This document shows positions 1-8,452 of a stretch of DNA of 64,000 nucleotides, in pieces (position 1 is the first letter of the stretch; each line of letters starts with the position of its first letter). Position numbers and translations under genes: made by a program. The stretch lies in contig CAZRCI010000022.1 of assembly GCA_964598535.1 (NCBI GenBank), forward strand, positions 1 through 64,000, written 5' to 3'. The DNA comes from JALHMI01 sp964598535 (GTDB lineage Bacteria > Planctomycetota > Planctomycetia > Pirellulales > PALSA-1355). The notes beneath the pieces are model-generated. The model was not told where the DNA came from. It searched no databases and saw nothing but the letters and a program-made list of their open reading frames with translations.

Positions 1-124
1 TTTCAACCTCGCCAAGTGCGGAGCAAAGCTCCGCACGGCTCGCAAAATAACGACTCCGCGTCGCTATTTTGCCATCGCATCCCTGCGATGTCGCAGCCCG
101 TTGAATTCTTCAACGGGCTGCTAG
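1..124 (+). repeat. Multi-hairpin dispersed repeat, copy A
   Basis: This is a string of four short inverted repeats: GTGCGGAG/CTCCGCAC, GCAAAATAACGAC/GTCGCTATTTTGC, CATCGCA/TGCGATG and CAGCCCGTTGAA/TTCAACGGGCTG, closed by CTAG. The same modules in the same order occur inverted at 18321-18445 with compensatory base changes. The last hairpin (93-121) begins at the stop codon of the minus-strand kinase, whose TAG is part of the terminal CTAG, so it probably also ends that transcript. The left edge is cut by the window. Confidence 0.75.
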
Positions 125-3100
125 GGGGCTTCCCAGACCATCAGCGACCATGCGCCGTAAACAAACAGTCGCCGTCCGTCGGCGGAAAAAAATATTCCGT
201 CGGGCCGATCATCGTCGATATTACTGGCGAGAGTAAGCAGCGGCTCACGAGTTTCCATATCCCAAATGCGCAGGCCCCCGTCTCGGCCCTTCGAAGCCAG
301 ATTGCGTCCGTTGGCCGAGGCTGCAACGTCGTTCAGATCCTGCTCAGCGCCGAGCATTCTGGCGAGCACTCGCGCTCCTGGAAAGTCCCTAAGAGTAAAT
401 CCGTTTACCCCTTCGGCAACGACCATGCGTGCTTGATCGGCAAAAACTTGCACCGACGCATAGATGTTTCCTGGCTGCGATTCGGCGGCCAGACTTTTTC
501 CCGTGGCGGTTTCGAAAACCTCCAGGTGCCCGCCGCCAGCAATCACGATCTGCTGTCCCGACGGAGAGAAAGCCATTTGCTTTCCTGTGCCGCGATGGGT
601 TATGCGGCATACGGGTTCAAAATCCGAAGTTGCGAGAATTTCGACCGCCTGCGATTCGTCTAGAGAAACCGCGATCTGCCGCCCGTCGCGCGAGATCGCC
701 AACCGTTGAATGGGATGGCCCAGCACACGAACTTCGCGCATGGTTCCGTGTCCCAGGTCAATAAGGGCAATGCTCCCTTTGGAATAGGCTACGACGAGTT
801 GCCCGGGCGCGATGAAGCCCAGGCCTTTGATGGCGTTTTCCTGGCCCGCGGGCTGAATCAGCGTCTTTCCGTCTCCAGTAGTCGCGTCGATCAAGCGGAT
901 GGAGCCATCGCTGTGACCGCAAGCGAGGGATTTCTGATCGGGGTCAATAGTGACCACCTCGAGGGCGATGCCCTCGGGCGGGACGTATAAGGTTCGCCCG
1001 GCAGTGCCCAGGGCGACGGGCCGTTCGGCCTCGAAAGGCCACTCGAGGACCTCTCCAGCGACGGTGCACGCGAGGATCGAGTCGCCGCCGGGCCCCAAGC
1101 GCGCGTCGAACACCCGGCTTTGCGCCACGAGCTCCACGACCCGCTCGAAATTTCCCATCCTGGAAAAAGTAACCAGGTTGTCGCTGATCGCGATTAACCA
1201 GCGGCCGTCCGTCGATCTGTGCACGATCCGGGGGCGCCGCGTCCCGGCGGAATCTCGCAGATACCGATACGTCGCTTTCGTGAAATTGTAGATATCCAGT
1301 TCGCCCACATGAAATCCCATCGCGATAACCCCCTCGTCCTCGTCCGTTACAAACGTCAGGGAAGAAATCGTTGCGTCCGAGTGAAGAGTTTTTACAGGCG
1401 TCACGAGGTTGTCGATGTCCCACATCTGGCCGCTGTGCGTCGACGTGGTCCCGAGCCACGTGCCGCTCGGCGAGACATCGATCGACTCGATGCTTCCGTG
1501 GGGAACATACGTTTCCTTGACGATCTCTCCCGTATCGAGGTCCCAGAATCGCACGCACTGCTCCGCGTATGCGAGCACGTGCTTGCCGTCAGGCGTGAAC
1601 CGGACACCTTGCGCCCCGTTCGAGCCGAACGTCCGATCGAGCGAACCGTTGGGCAATAGCCGAACCATCGCGAAATTCCCGAAGACCGCGGACGTTCCAC
1701 CGCAATGGGCAGTGCCCGCGGCGAGGATTTTTCCATCGGCACAGAGGGTCATGGCCGACAAGTCGGCAAGCGTCCCGATGTGGATCCTGGCACGTCCCTT
1801 GGCGCCAAACGCGGGATCGAAGGATCCGTCGGCATTCAGCCGCACAACCGCGAACGACCGCTGCACGCTTTTGCCGGTGACGCCAGCGACGAGGATCTTG
1901 CCATCGGGCTGCACGCCGACCGCGCGGGCCAGCGAGGTTTCGAGCCCGAAATCGAGCTTTGCGATTCCTGCGGTCGCAAACGTTTCGTCCAGGGAGCCAT
2001 TGTCGTTCAATCGCGCTATCAGGGCGGACAATTCTTCCCCGAAGAGGCCGTAGCCCACGACGAGAATTTTTCCATCGGACTGCAACGCGACGCTGCTGGC
2101 GTTATCGTCGCCCTCGGAGAGGGACAGCGTCAGGATGCCATCTTCGTGAAACGTGGGATCGAGCGAGCCGTCAACGTTGTATCGCACGACGGCGAAATCC
2201 GTGAGCTTGGGCGTCCCGCGTTGGAACGCCGTGTACCCGGCGGCCAGGATCTTGCCGTCCGGCTGCACGGCGAGCGAATACAAGGCGCCGTCAAATTCGC
2301 CGATTTGCGTTATGCGAACGCCGCCTTCGCCGAACGCGCGGTCGACCTCGCCGTTCGGTAGCAGCCGGACAATCGCCGCACGATAGACCCCGTCGTGCGC
2401 GACCCTGCCGGCCAAGAGGTACTTGCCGTCCGGCTGGCGCGCCAGGGCGTGCGCCTGACCGCGAGCCGAACCGAGATCGGGCAACGCCGTACCGTTTTCG
2501 CCAAAGGTCTGATCGTAGGAGCCATCGGGATTCAGGCGCACGACCGCGATCATCGAGCCCCCCATGTAACCGGCAACCACGATCTTTCCGCCCGGCTCGA
2601 CCAGGATCGCATTCGCGTTGTCCAGTTTATTCGTGTTCCACACGACGACGTCTCCATTCGGACCGAAGCTCTGGTCGACGACGCCGTTGGCTTTGTACCG
2701 TACGACGATGGGGTCCGGGTTGTCTTTGGCCCTGGTGTATGAACCGGCGACCACGATCGATCCGTTTTCCTGGACGGCGATTGCCCGAATTCGATCTGCC
2801 TGGTCGTTGATGCTCGTCGTGATCACGCCGCCGATGGGCAAGACGTGCCGCGGGCTCCAGCCGGAGGTCTCCCAGACGCGCACCAACCCATCGTCACAGG
2901 CGGCCGCCAGCCACTTGCCGTCTGGAGAGAAGGCCGCTTCATTCGGTTCCGCGTCCTCGCACGACAACTCGCGGACGAGTTTTCCGGCGGGGGTCCAGAT
3001 GCGAACCCGACCGTCGGCGCACGCGGTGGCCAGCAGTTTCTCATCGGGCGAGAGATCGAGGCTGTAGACCGGAGCGGGATGCCTGGGCGTGAACTCGCGT

Positions 3101-4521
3101 TGCTTGGGCAACCGGGCCTGCAAAAAATGCCAGGCAAACTCGCGCAGGTCTGGTTCCCCTTGCGGCGCGTCGTATCGCTGCAAAATCTCTTGCGCGTGCC
3201 TGAGGTTATTCTGCTTGATGGCGTCGTCGGCACGGCGCATGTCGGAGGCATAGAGCCGCCTCGCGAGCTGTTCGCGCACGGCGTGTTCGGACGCCAGAGC
3301 CGCGGAGATTCGGACATTCGAATAGCTCAGGAAAGCGATGCCGAAAACCATGGACAAGGCGACGACGGCGATCATTGCCGCCCAAGCGGGATTGCGCCGG
3401 CACCACTTGGCGAATCGCTCGAGGGCCGACACGGGCCGGGCGACGATGGCCTTGCCGACCAGAAAGCGCTCGAGATCGTCGGCCAGATCGCGGGCGCTGC
3501 GATAGCGTTGTGCTGGTGTTTTACTCAAGCACTTTCGGACGATGACGTCCAGGTCGCGGGGGACGTCTTGGCGCAGGGACACGAGCGATTGCGGCTCGTC
3601 TTCGAGCACTTGCCGGAGCGTCAACCAATCACTCTCACCGACAAACGGCGGCGTCCCGGCAAGCAGTTCGTAGAGGACGCCCCCCAAGCCGTACACATCG
3701 GACGCGGCGGTAATCTCTTGGACCCGGCCGGCGGCCTGCTCGGGGGCCATGTAGCGGAGCGTCCCGAGCATTGCTCCCGTGCGGGTCAGCTCCTGATCGC
3801 GTTCTCCCAGTTTTGCGAGCCCGAAGTCCATCAGCTTCGGTTCGAACGGCAGTTCGTGCGTGGCGCCGTCGGAGAGCGGCGCGAGCAGCACATTGCTAGG
3901 CTTTACGTCGCGATGCAACACACCGCGTTCGTGGGCATGGGCAAGCGCGCTTGCCAGGGTCAAGGCGAGTTGTGCCGCCATGCGCGGCGCGACCCGCTGG
4001 GGCCGGTCTTTGAGCCATTCAGCCAGCGTCGGCCCTTCGTAATAGGTCGAGGCGATGTAGGGTAGCACGCCGTCGATGCCCGCTTCGAGAACCGGAACGA
4101 TGTTCGGATGATCGAGCCGCGCCACGGCGGCAGCCTCTTGTTCAAAGCGTTTTCGCAATTCGGTGGAAGCGAGCACCTCGGGCCGGGGAACCTTGAGCGC
4201 CACGATGCGTTCTGTCACCGGATCGCGTGCGCGCCACACGATTCCGAACCCCCCGCTGCCAAGTTCATTCAGCCGCTGGAATCGCCCGCCCGGCCAGGCA
4301 GCGTGCCGCACGGAGCTGGCTGCCGCTGGAACTTCGTCCTGGCGTTGATCGCGCAGCGAATGCAACAAGTCGAGGCAGCGTTTTTGTTCCTGAAGCCGCT
4401 GGTGGAGCAGGGGAGGCAAGTTCGCTTCCCCCGCGTCTGCAGGCGGCGTCTGGCCCGAGTCGAGCCACTGCTGGTAGGCCGCCAACCGTTCGGTCAGCAG
4501 GTCGTCGAGGTCTTCAGCCAT
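121..4521 (-). CDS. Membrane Ser/Thr protein kinase with WD40 and delta-60 propellers
   Basis: This is a Hanks-type kinase of about 1466 residues. The start at 4521 overlaps the end of the sigma factor gene; an ATG at 4590 is also open but would begin inside that gene. The kinase domain (about 80-350) shows the loop GSGGFG, the ATP lysine in VALKVPRP, HRDVKPSN, DFGLAK and APEQ, so it should be active. One membrane segment lies near residues 380-400, placing the kinase in the cytoplasm and the rest outside. The C-terminal part has WD40 blades (RVRIWTPAG, LVRVWETS, CVRFWDLDTG, LRIWDMET). About 400 residues (563-969) between two blades are instead seven delta-60 repeats of the form PDGKILVAG ... 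LDxTFGxNG. Family knowledge: such kinases sense signals through the propeller and act with the adjacent ECF factor. The ligand is unknown. Confidence 0.93.
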   Translation of the reverse strand: MAEDLDDLLTERLAAYQQWLDSGQTPPADAGEANLPPLLHQRLQEQKRCLDLLHSLRDQRQDEVPAAASSVRHAAWPGGRFQRLNELGSGGFGIVWRARDPVTERIVALKVPRPEVLASTELRKRFEQEAAAVARLDHPNIVPVLEAGIDGVLPYIASTYYEGPTLAEWLKDRPQRVAPRMAAQLALTLASALAHAHERGVLHRDVKPSNVLLAPLSDGATHELPFEPKLMDFGLAKLGERDQELTRTGAMLGTLRYMAPEQAAGRVQEITAASDVYGLGGVLYELLAGTPPFVGESDWLTLRQVLEDEPQSLVSLRQDVPRDLDVIVRKCLSKTPAQRYRSARDLADDLERFLVGKAIVARPVSALERFAKWCRRNPAWAAMIAVVALSMVFGIAFLSYSNVRISAALASEHAVREQLARRLYASDMRRADDAIKQNNLRHAQEILQRYDAPQGEPDLREFAWHFLQARLPKQREFTPRHPAPVYSLDLSPDEKLLATACADGRVRIWTPAGKLVRELSCEDAEPNEAAFSPDGKWLAAACDDGLVRVWETSGWSPRHVLPIGGVITTSINDQADRIRAIAVQENGSIVVAGSYTRAKDNPDPIVVRYKANGVVDQSFGPNGDVVVWNTNKLDNANAILVEPGGKIVVAGYMGGSMIAVVRLNPDGSYDQTFGENGTALPDLGSARGQAHALARQPDGKYLLAGRVAHDGVYRAAIVRLLPNGEVDRAFGEGGVRITQIGEFDGALYSLAVQPDGKILAAGYTAFQRGTPKLTDFAVVRYNVDGSLDPTFHEDGILTLSLSEGDDNASSVALQSDGKILVVGYGLFGEELSALIARLNDNGSLDETFATAGIAKLDFGLETSLARAVGVQPDGKILVAGVTGKSVQRSFAVVRLNADGSFDPAFGAKGRARIHIGTLADLSAMTLCADGKILAAGTAHCGGTSAVFGNFAMVRLLPNGSLDRTFGSNGAQGVRFTPDGKHVLAYAEQCVRFWDLDTGEIVKETYVPHGSIESIDVSPSGTWLGTTSTHSGQMWDIDNLVTPVKTLHSDATISSLTFVTDEDEGVIAMGFHVGELDIYNFTKATYRYLRDSAGTRRPRIVHRSTDGRWLIAISDNLVTFSRMGNFERVVELVAQSRVFDARLGPGGDSILACTVAGEVLEWPFEAERPVALGTAGRTLYVPPEGIALEVVTIDPDQKSLACGHSDGSIRLIDATTGDGKTLIQPAGQENAIKGLGFIAPGQLVVAYSKGSIALIDLGHGTMREVRVLGHPIQRLAISRDGRQIAVSLDESQAVEILATSDFEPVCRITHRGTGKQMAFSPSGQQIVIAGGGHLEVFETATGKSLAAESQPGNIYASVQVFADQARMVVAEGVNGFTLRDFPGARVLARMLGAEQDLNDVAASANGRNLASKGRDGGLRIWDMETREPLLTLASNIDDDRPDGIFFSADGRRLFVYGAWSLMVWEAP

Positions 4522-5128
4522 CGCCGCCGCCTCGCGACAGGGCGCACGCCAGGCGTTCGACGGCGCGCGACCATTGCTTGCGGGCGGCATCGGCCGATTT
4601 ATTGAGCCGAAGCCCTATCTCGGCGAAGGACAAGCCCTGCATGCTGCGAAATTCGATCGCCTGACGGTCGGCATCGGGCAAGCGAGCGAGCGCGAGATGT
4701 AGCGCGACCTGCTCCTCGGACACGCGACAGGCTTCGCTCGGCGTGGGCTGTTGGGCGACAAACCTGGTGGCGTCCAGGGGCGACAACTCTTGCTGCGAGG
4801 CGACTTCGAGCGACGCATCACGGCACTGCGCGTTGTAAAATCTCGCGGTGTCGTAGAGATTGTTGATCAGAATCTGACGCAGCCATGCCCGCAGTTCGGC
4901 CTCGGTGGTGCCTTTGAACCGCGGAAACGCGGCCGTCGCTTGCATGAACGTGTCCTGCACGGCGTCCGACGGAGCATACTTGGGATCGAGCCCCGAGTTC
5001 AAGTTCTCCGCGGCAATGCGCAGCAGAAACTCGCGATAGTAGTCGAGCAACTGCCCCAGCGCCGCGAAGGACCCGTCGCGTGCCGTGGCAATCGATCTCT
5101 CGACGACTTTCGGATACGGACCGTTCAT
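4514..5128 (-). CDS. ECF-type RNA polymerase sigma factor
   Basis: The 204-residue protein has a sigma-70 region 2 (about 15-90, with DAVQDTFMQA and FKGTTEAELRAWLRQIL) and a region 4 helix-turn-helix (about 140-195, with GLSFAEIGLRLNKSADAARKQW). This is the architecture of planctomycete ECF factors. It should redirect RNA polymerase to a small regulon. The kinase gene starts eight bases before this gene ends (ATGGCTGA overlap), so the two are probably translationally coupled. No anti-sigma factor is nearby. The coupling suggests that kinase phosphorylation controls the sigma factor, as proposed for the kinase-linked ECF groups; that link is inference. Confidence 0.92.
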   Translation of the reverse strand: MNGPYPKVVERSIATARDGSFAALGQLLDYYREFLLRIAAENLNSGLDPKYAPSDAVQDTFMQATAAFPRFKGTTEAELRAWLRQILINNLYDTARFYNAQCRDASLEVASQQELSPLDATRFVAQQPTPSEACRVSEEQVALHLALARLPDADRQAIEFRSMQGLSFAEIGLRLNKSADAARKQWSRAVERLACALSRGGGDG

Positions 5129-5188
5129 CGGCTCGCGTACATTCCCGCTCGCTACTCAGTAGACGTCAGAACTTCGAACACTTCGGAA

Positions 5189-5217
5189 ATTATCCTGTTA
5201 TTGTCCACCGGTAGCAA
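5189..5217 (-). promoter_or_regulatory. Candidate promoter of the sigma factor/kinase operon
   Basis: Read on the minus strand, TTGCTA (5212-5217) and GATAAT (5189-5194) are separated by 17 bases and lie about 60 bases upstream of the sigma factor start. The spacing and the -10 box fit a housekeeping promoter; the -35 box is weak. Confidence 0.4.
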
Positions 5218-5364
5218 CCTAGTTCTCTCGAGTGCCGGCTGCGCCCGCTCGATCACGACGCGTTTTGGTTGGCGGGCGGTCCTGAACGCGCGGCTCGAAC
5301 ACGGGGGGAACGGAATCTTGTGGGAGACCACTTTCCTCCGGCGGATTCTGGCTAGAATAGTTGG

Positions 5365-5712
5365 ATGACCAAGCGCAAACGCAACGCCCAGGGCTTTGGC
5401 AAACTCGGCGGCAAACTGGGCGCCAAGAACAAGCTTGACGGTTCGATGTCCGGCGAATTGATCAAAATCGATCCTCCGCCGGCCGATGCGCCTGCGCTGG
5501 TGCAAGCCTCGCAGTTTACAACCCTCCGCCGCTCGACGCTGTTCTCCGCCGAGTTTGAAGCCGTGATCGAGATCATCGCCCGCGATCGTGTGTATCGGGC
5601 GATGCTCGCGCGTTATGCCCGTCGGCTTCCGGCGCCGGACGCGCCGTCGTCGGACGCGCCGTCGTCGGACGCGCCGTCGTCGGACGCTCCGTCGTCGGAC
5701 CCTGCGGCATGA
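5365..5712 (+). CDS. Hypothetical protein with DAPSS tandem repeat tail
   Basis: The predicted protein has 115 residues. It has a basic, glycine-rich N-terminus (MTKRKRNAQGFGKLGGKLG), a middle part with FSAEFEAVIEIIARDRVYRAML, and a C-terminus of four DAPSS units encoded by a 15-bp tandem repeat at 5638-5697. The ribosome-binding site is weak. It runs divergently from the sigma factor gene. The opposite strand is also open here but gives an Arg-run protein that looks like a shadow. I do not recognise a family. That the gene is real is plausible but unproven. Confidence 0.45.
   Translation: MTKRKRNAQGFGKLGGKLGAKNKLDGSMSGELIKIDPPPADAPALVQASQFTTLRRSTLFSAEFEAVIEIIARDRVYRAMLARYARRLPAPDAPSSDAPSSDAPSSDAPSSDPAA
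5638..5697 (+). repeat. 15-bp tandem repeat, four units
   Basis: Four head-to-tail copies of GACGCGCCGTCGTCG lie here; the fourth has GCT instead of GCG. The unit is a multiple of three, so copy-number change would lengthen or shorten the DAPSS tail of the overlapping gene without a frameshift. Confidence 0.9.
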
Positions 5713-5820
5713 GCCGCCCGCCATGCCCCAGGAAATGCTAAGCTTCTAATGCCGCGAAAGGCGGCGGTGGTAAGATTTCTGGGAGAACCTTTGGGAAGCA
5801 AGCCCTGGCGGAGGCCCAAC

Positions 5821-6087
5821 ATGGAAAAGCTCAATCCGCGCGAACGCGCGCTGATCATCAAACGGGTCAAAGAGCTGAACGCCCAAATCCAGAACCCGCG
5901 ACTGTCGATCGAACGGGTCGACGCGTTGCACGCCGAGCGCGCGCAGCTTCAGGCGCAATTGCTGGAAGACCGCGCGGCCAGCAACTTAATAAGCGGCTGT
6001 GGTTGCCACGAAGCGAGACATTCCACGCTCGAATGCGACACGTCGCCACCGACGTTCGGGCCCTTTTTGCCACCCGCCGGACCTTGA
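5821..6087 (+). CDS. Small hypothetical protein, coiled-coil-like
   Basis: The protein has 88 residues. The start at 5821 was chosen because GGAGG sits seven bases upstream; an in-frame ATG at 5749 lacks such a site. Residues 1-55 are strongly helical and charged (ERALIIKRVKELNAQIQ, LHAERAQLQAQLLED), suggesting a short coiled coil. The last third is Cys/His/Pro-rich and of low similarity to the rest, so the true end may have been lost by a frameshift. It ends eight bases before the sulfatase start. No function can be assigned. Confidence 0.45.
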   Translation: MEKLNPRERALIIKRVKELNAQIQNPRLSIERVDALHAERAQLQAQLLEDRAASNLISGCGCHEARHSTLECDTSPPTFGPFLPPAGP

Positions 6088-6094
6088 ATTCACG

Positions 6095-7612
6095 ATGAAG
6101 CTGTCCTTGGTAAGCTGCGTGCTCCTATCGCTTGTGTTCCTGGCTCCCTGGGTGGCATCCGCCAAGAACGCCAAGCCACCGAACATCCTGTTCATCGTGG
6201 CCGACGATCAGTCGCCGTTCGATTTGAAGATGTATAACCCCGACTCGGCGCTCGAGACCCCGGTGCTCGATCGGCTGGCCACCGAGGGCATGGTATTCGA
6301 CGCGGCCTATCATATGGGCTCGTTCTCGGGGGCCGTCTGCACGCCGTCGCGACACATGATCATGTCGGGCCGAACGGTGTGGCATTTGCCCATCGGGCCA
6401 GGCGCCGCCGATTGTCCCGCGAACCTGGAGCAGAATACGCTCGCGGCGGTGTTCCATCGCGCGGGGTATGCCACGATGCGAACTTGCAAAGAGGGCAACA
6501 GCTATCGGGCAGCCAACCGGCAGTTTGCCGTGTTGCACGAGGCCACGAAACGCGCCGGCAATGACCTGGACGGAAGCGCCTGGCACGCCGAACGGGTCCT
6601 CGAATATCTCGACCTGCGCGAGTCGCAACGGGACGAGCGGCCGTTCCTGATCCACTTCGGATTTTCCCATCCGCACGACACGCGCGACGGTAAACCGGAC
6701 CTCTTGGCAAAGTACGGCGTCGTGAACCATACAGATGAATCCGCGCCGCCGCCCGCGAATCAGATGCAACCCAAGCTGCCGGCAAATTATCTGCCGGAAC
6801 ATCCCTTTCCTCATGGTCATCCCGAGCTGCGAGACGAGGTGGCCGTGAGCGGAGTTTGGAAACGCCGCGACGAACGGACCATCCGCAACGAACTGGGACG
6901 CCAGTTCGCGTGCAGCGAGAATATAGACACGCAGATCGGACGCGTGCTCGAGCGATTGCGCACGCTGGGTGAGCTGGACAACACGTATATTTTCTACACG
7001 GCGGATCATGGGATCGCCATCGGCCGCCATGGTTTACAAGGCAAGCAGAACCTCTACGAACACACCTGGCGAGTACCGCTGGTAGTGAGAGGCCCTGGCA
7101 TCAAAGCCGGCACACGAACCACGGGCAACGTCTATTTGCTCGACGTGCTGGCCACGGTCTGCGACTTGTGCGGCATCTCGCCGCCAGAAACAAACGAGGG
7201 ACTCAGCTTCAAGCCCGTGCTGGAAGGCAAGCAGCGCGAGACGCGCGAAGTGCTGTACGGCGTTTATTGCGGAGGGACCAAGCCCGGCATACGAAGCATC
7301 CGGAAAGGCGATTGGAAGCTGATCAAGTACGACGTTCTGGATGGTCACGTTCGCGAGACCCAACTCTTCAATCTAGCGGAGAACCCCGACGAGTTGCTCG
7401 CGCAACACGCCGAGGCGTCAAACGCGGCATTGACGGGGATCGCTCCGCTGCCGACGCAGCGCAATCTGGCCATGGACCCGCGTCATGCGGAAAAGCTGGC
7501 GGAAATGGAAGCGTTGCTGCTTTCCGAAATGCGCCGGCTTGGAGACCCTTACCGACTCTGGAATCAACCGGAAGATGACCTGCCGCCGCCTTATGACAGC
7601 GGCCCGCGTTAA
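6095..7612 (+). CDS. Secreted sulfatase (arylsulfatase family)
   Basis: The 505-residue protein starts at 6095 with a clear signal peptide (MKLSLVSCVLLSLVFLAPWV, cut near ASAK); an upstream in-frame start at 5999 would bury it. The sulfatase fold begins at PPNILFIVADDQ, whose Asp pair binds the metal. The formylglycine motif is CTPSR at residues 82-86, so Cys82 must be oxidised by a formylglycine-generating enzyme, which is not in this window. Further conserved parts are HFGFSHPHDTRDG, YTADHGIAIGRHGLQGK and the C-terminal DELLAQHAEA region. Planctomycetes use many such enzymes to desulfate algal polysaccharides; the substrate here cannot be read from sequence. Confidence 0.93.
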   Translation: MKLSLVSCVLLSLVFLAPWVASAKNAKPPNILFIVADDQSPFDLKMYNPDSALETPVLDRLATEGMVFDAAYHMGSFSGAVCTPSRHMIMSGRTVWHLPIGPGAADCPANLEQNTLAAVFHRAGYATMRTCKEGNSYRAANRQFAVLHEATKRAGNDLDGSAWHAERVLEYLDLRESQRDERPFLIHFGFSHPHDTRDGKPDLLAKYGVVNHTDESAPPPANQMQPKLPANYLPEHPFPHGHPELRDEVAVSGVWKRRDERTIRNELGRQFACSENIDTQIGRVLERLRTLGELDNTYIFYTADHGIAIGRHGLQGKQNLYEHTWRVPLVVRGPGIKAGTRTTGNVYLLDVLATVCDLCGISPPETNEGLSFKPVLEGKQRETREVLYGVYCGGTKPGIRSIRKGDWKLIKYDVLDGHVRETQLFNLAENPDELLAQHAEASNAALTGIAPLPTQRNLAMDPRHAEKLAEMEALLLSEMRRLGDPYRLWNQPEDDLPPPYDSGPR

Positions 7613-7912
7613 TCGAGATCGCCGTTAAAGCGGCGGAGATGATTTCGGCCGCCTTTCCGTGACTGTGTTTGAGACCGACGGCGTTACCGATTGAACCCAC
7701 CCGGCCCAGGTTGGAACTCACCAAGCCGACCGACCACAGCGGCTGCCGCGGCGCGGCCCGAAGTCGTTCCGGCCAGACTCATTTGCGAAAATTCGCTTTT
7801 CCGTGTCCAGTGCGACGGGCGGCACCCGCTTTCTAGGACATCAGCCAGCCAACGAGCCCCAGTCGAAGCAAGTCGTTTCGAGCGTGTGGCAGGTTGCTAC
7901 CCCGTGAGGTGG
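7613..7912. other. Intergenic, 300 bp, no gene supported
   Basis: A GC-rich imperfect stem (about 7626-7657) just after the sulfatase stop may end its transcript. Reading frames here have no ribosome-binding site and low-complexity translations. I see nothing else. Confidence 0.5.
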
Positions 7913-8323
7913 ATGATGATTCGTAATCTGTTCGGAACCGCCGCTGTTGCCATGCTTGTCGTCACCTCGGCCAAAGCTCAAGCGGATTGGTGGAATCCGG
8001 TCGTGACCCAAACGGCGCCGAGTTGGGTGATCACCCACAACCCCCACATCAACCACACGCACGTTCACCAACATTCGCATCAGGTCCATGCGAGTGCGAT
8101 GAACCCCACGCGTCAGATGGTGGCTCCAGGCAGCATGCGTTACGTGGATCGTCAGGTATGGATGGGAGGCGTTCTCTACCGCCAACACGGTTGGACCTGG
8201 CGCAATGCCATTACAGGCCAGCCGCACAGCCAGCTCACGACGACGCGGATCAGCGGCCATAGCACCGCGAACGGCTTCCACACCCACTCGGACAGCATTA
8301 CCAGCCACCGGAGCAGGCGGTAA
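7913..8323 (+). CDS. Small secreted His-rich protein
   Basis: The protein has 136 residues. The start at 7913 follows GAGGTGG; a longer frame from 7691 lacks a site. Residues 1-22 form a signal peptide (LFGTAAVAMLVVTSAKAQA). The mature N-terminal part is very rich in His and Asn (THNPHINHTHVHQHSHQVHA), with more His pairs near the end (GFHTHSDSITSHRSRR). Clustered His residues in an exported protein suggest metal binding, but no family is recognised. It is followed by a strong terminator and looks monocistronic. Confidence 0.6.
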   Translation: MMIRNLFGTAAVAMLVVTSAKAQADWWNPVVTQTAPSWVITHNPHINHTHVHQHSHQVHASAMNPTRQMVAPGSMRYVDRQVWMGGVLYRQHGWTWRNAITGQPHSQLTTTRISGHSTANGFHTHSDSITSHRSRR

Positions 8324-8347
8324 ACGAACGATGCCCTCCCAGAGAAA

Positions 8348-8376
8348 GAAGCCCCGCATACAAATGCGGGGCTTTG
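8348..8376 (+). terminator. Rho-independent-type terminator
   Basis: AAGCCCCGCAT and ATGCGGGGCTTT form a GC-rich stem with a short loop, ending in TTT, about 25 bases after the His-rich protein. The mirror strand also ends in a short T run, so it may work both ways. Confidence 0.75.
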
Positions 8377-8452
8377 GAGGTCGATCGAGGCGGAGGGACA
8401 GGACGTCAAGGGAACTTTAATTGGCCGGGGTGAGAGGCAGGAAAGTTCCCAA

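Noticed and set aside
5152..5724. Minus-strand 190-residue frame with runs of RRRRV
   Set aside because: It is the mirror of the plus-strand 15-bp tandem repeat gene, has very high Arg content and no ribosome-binding site.
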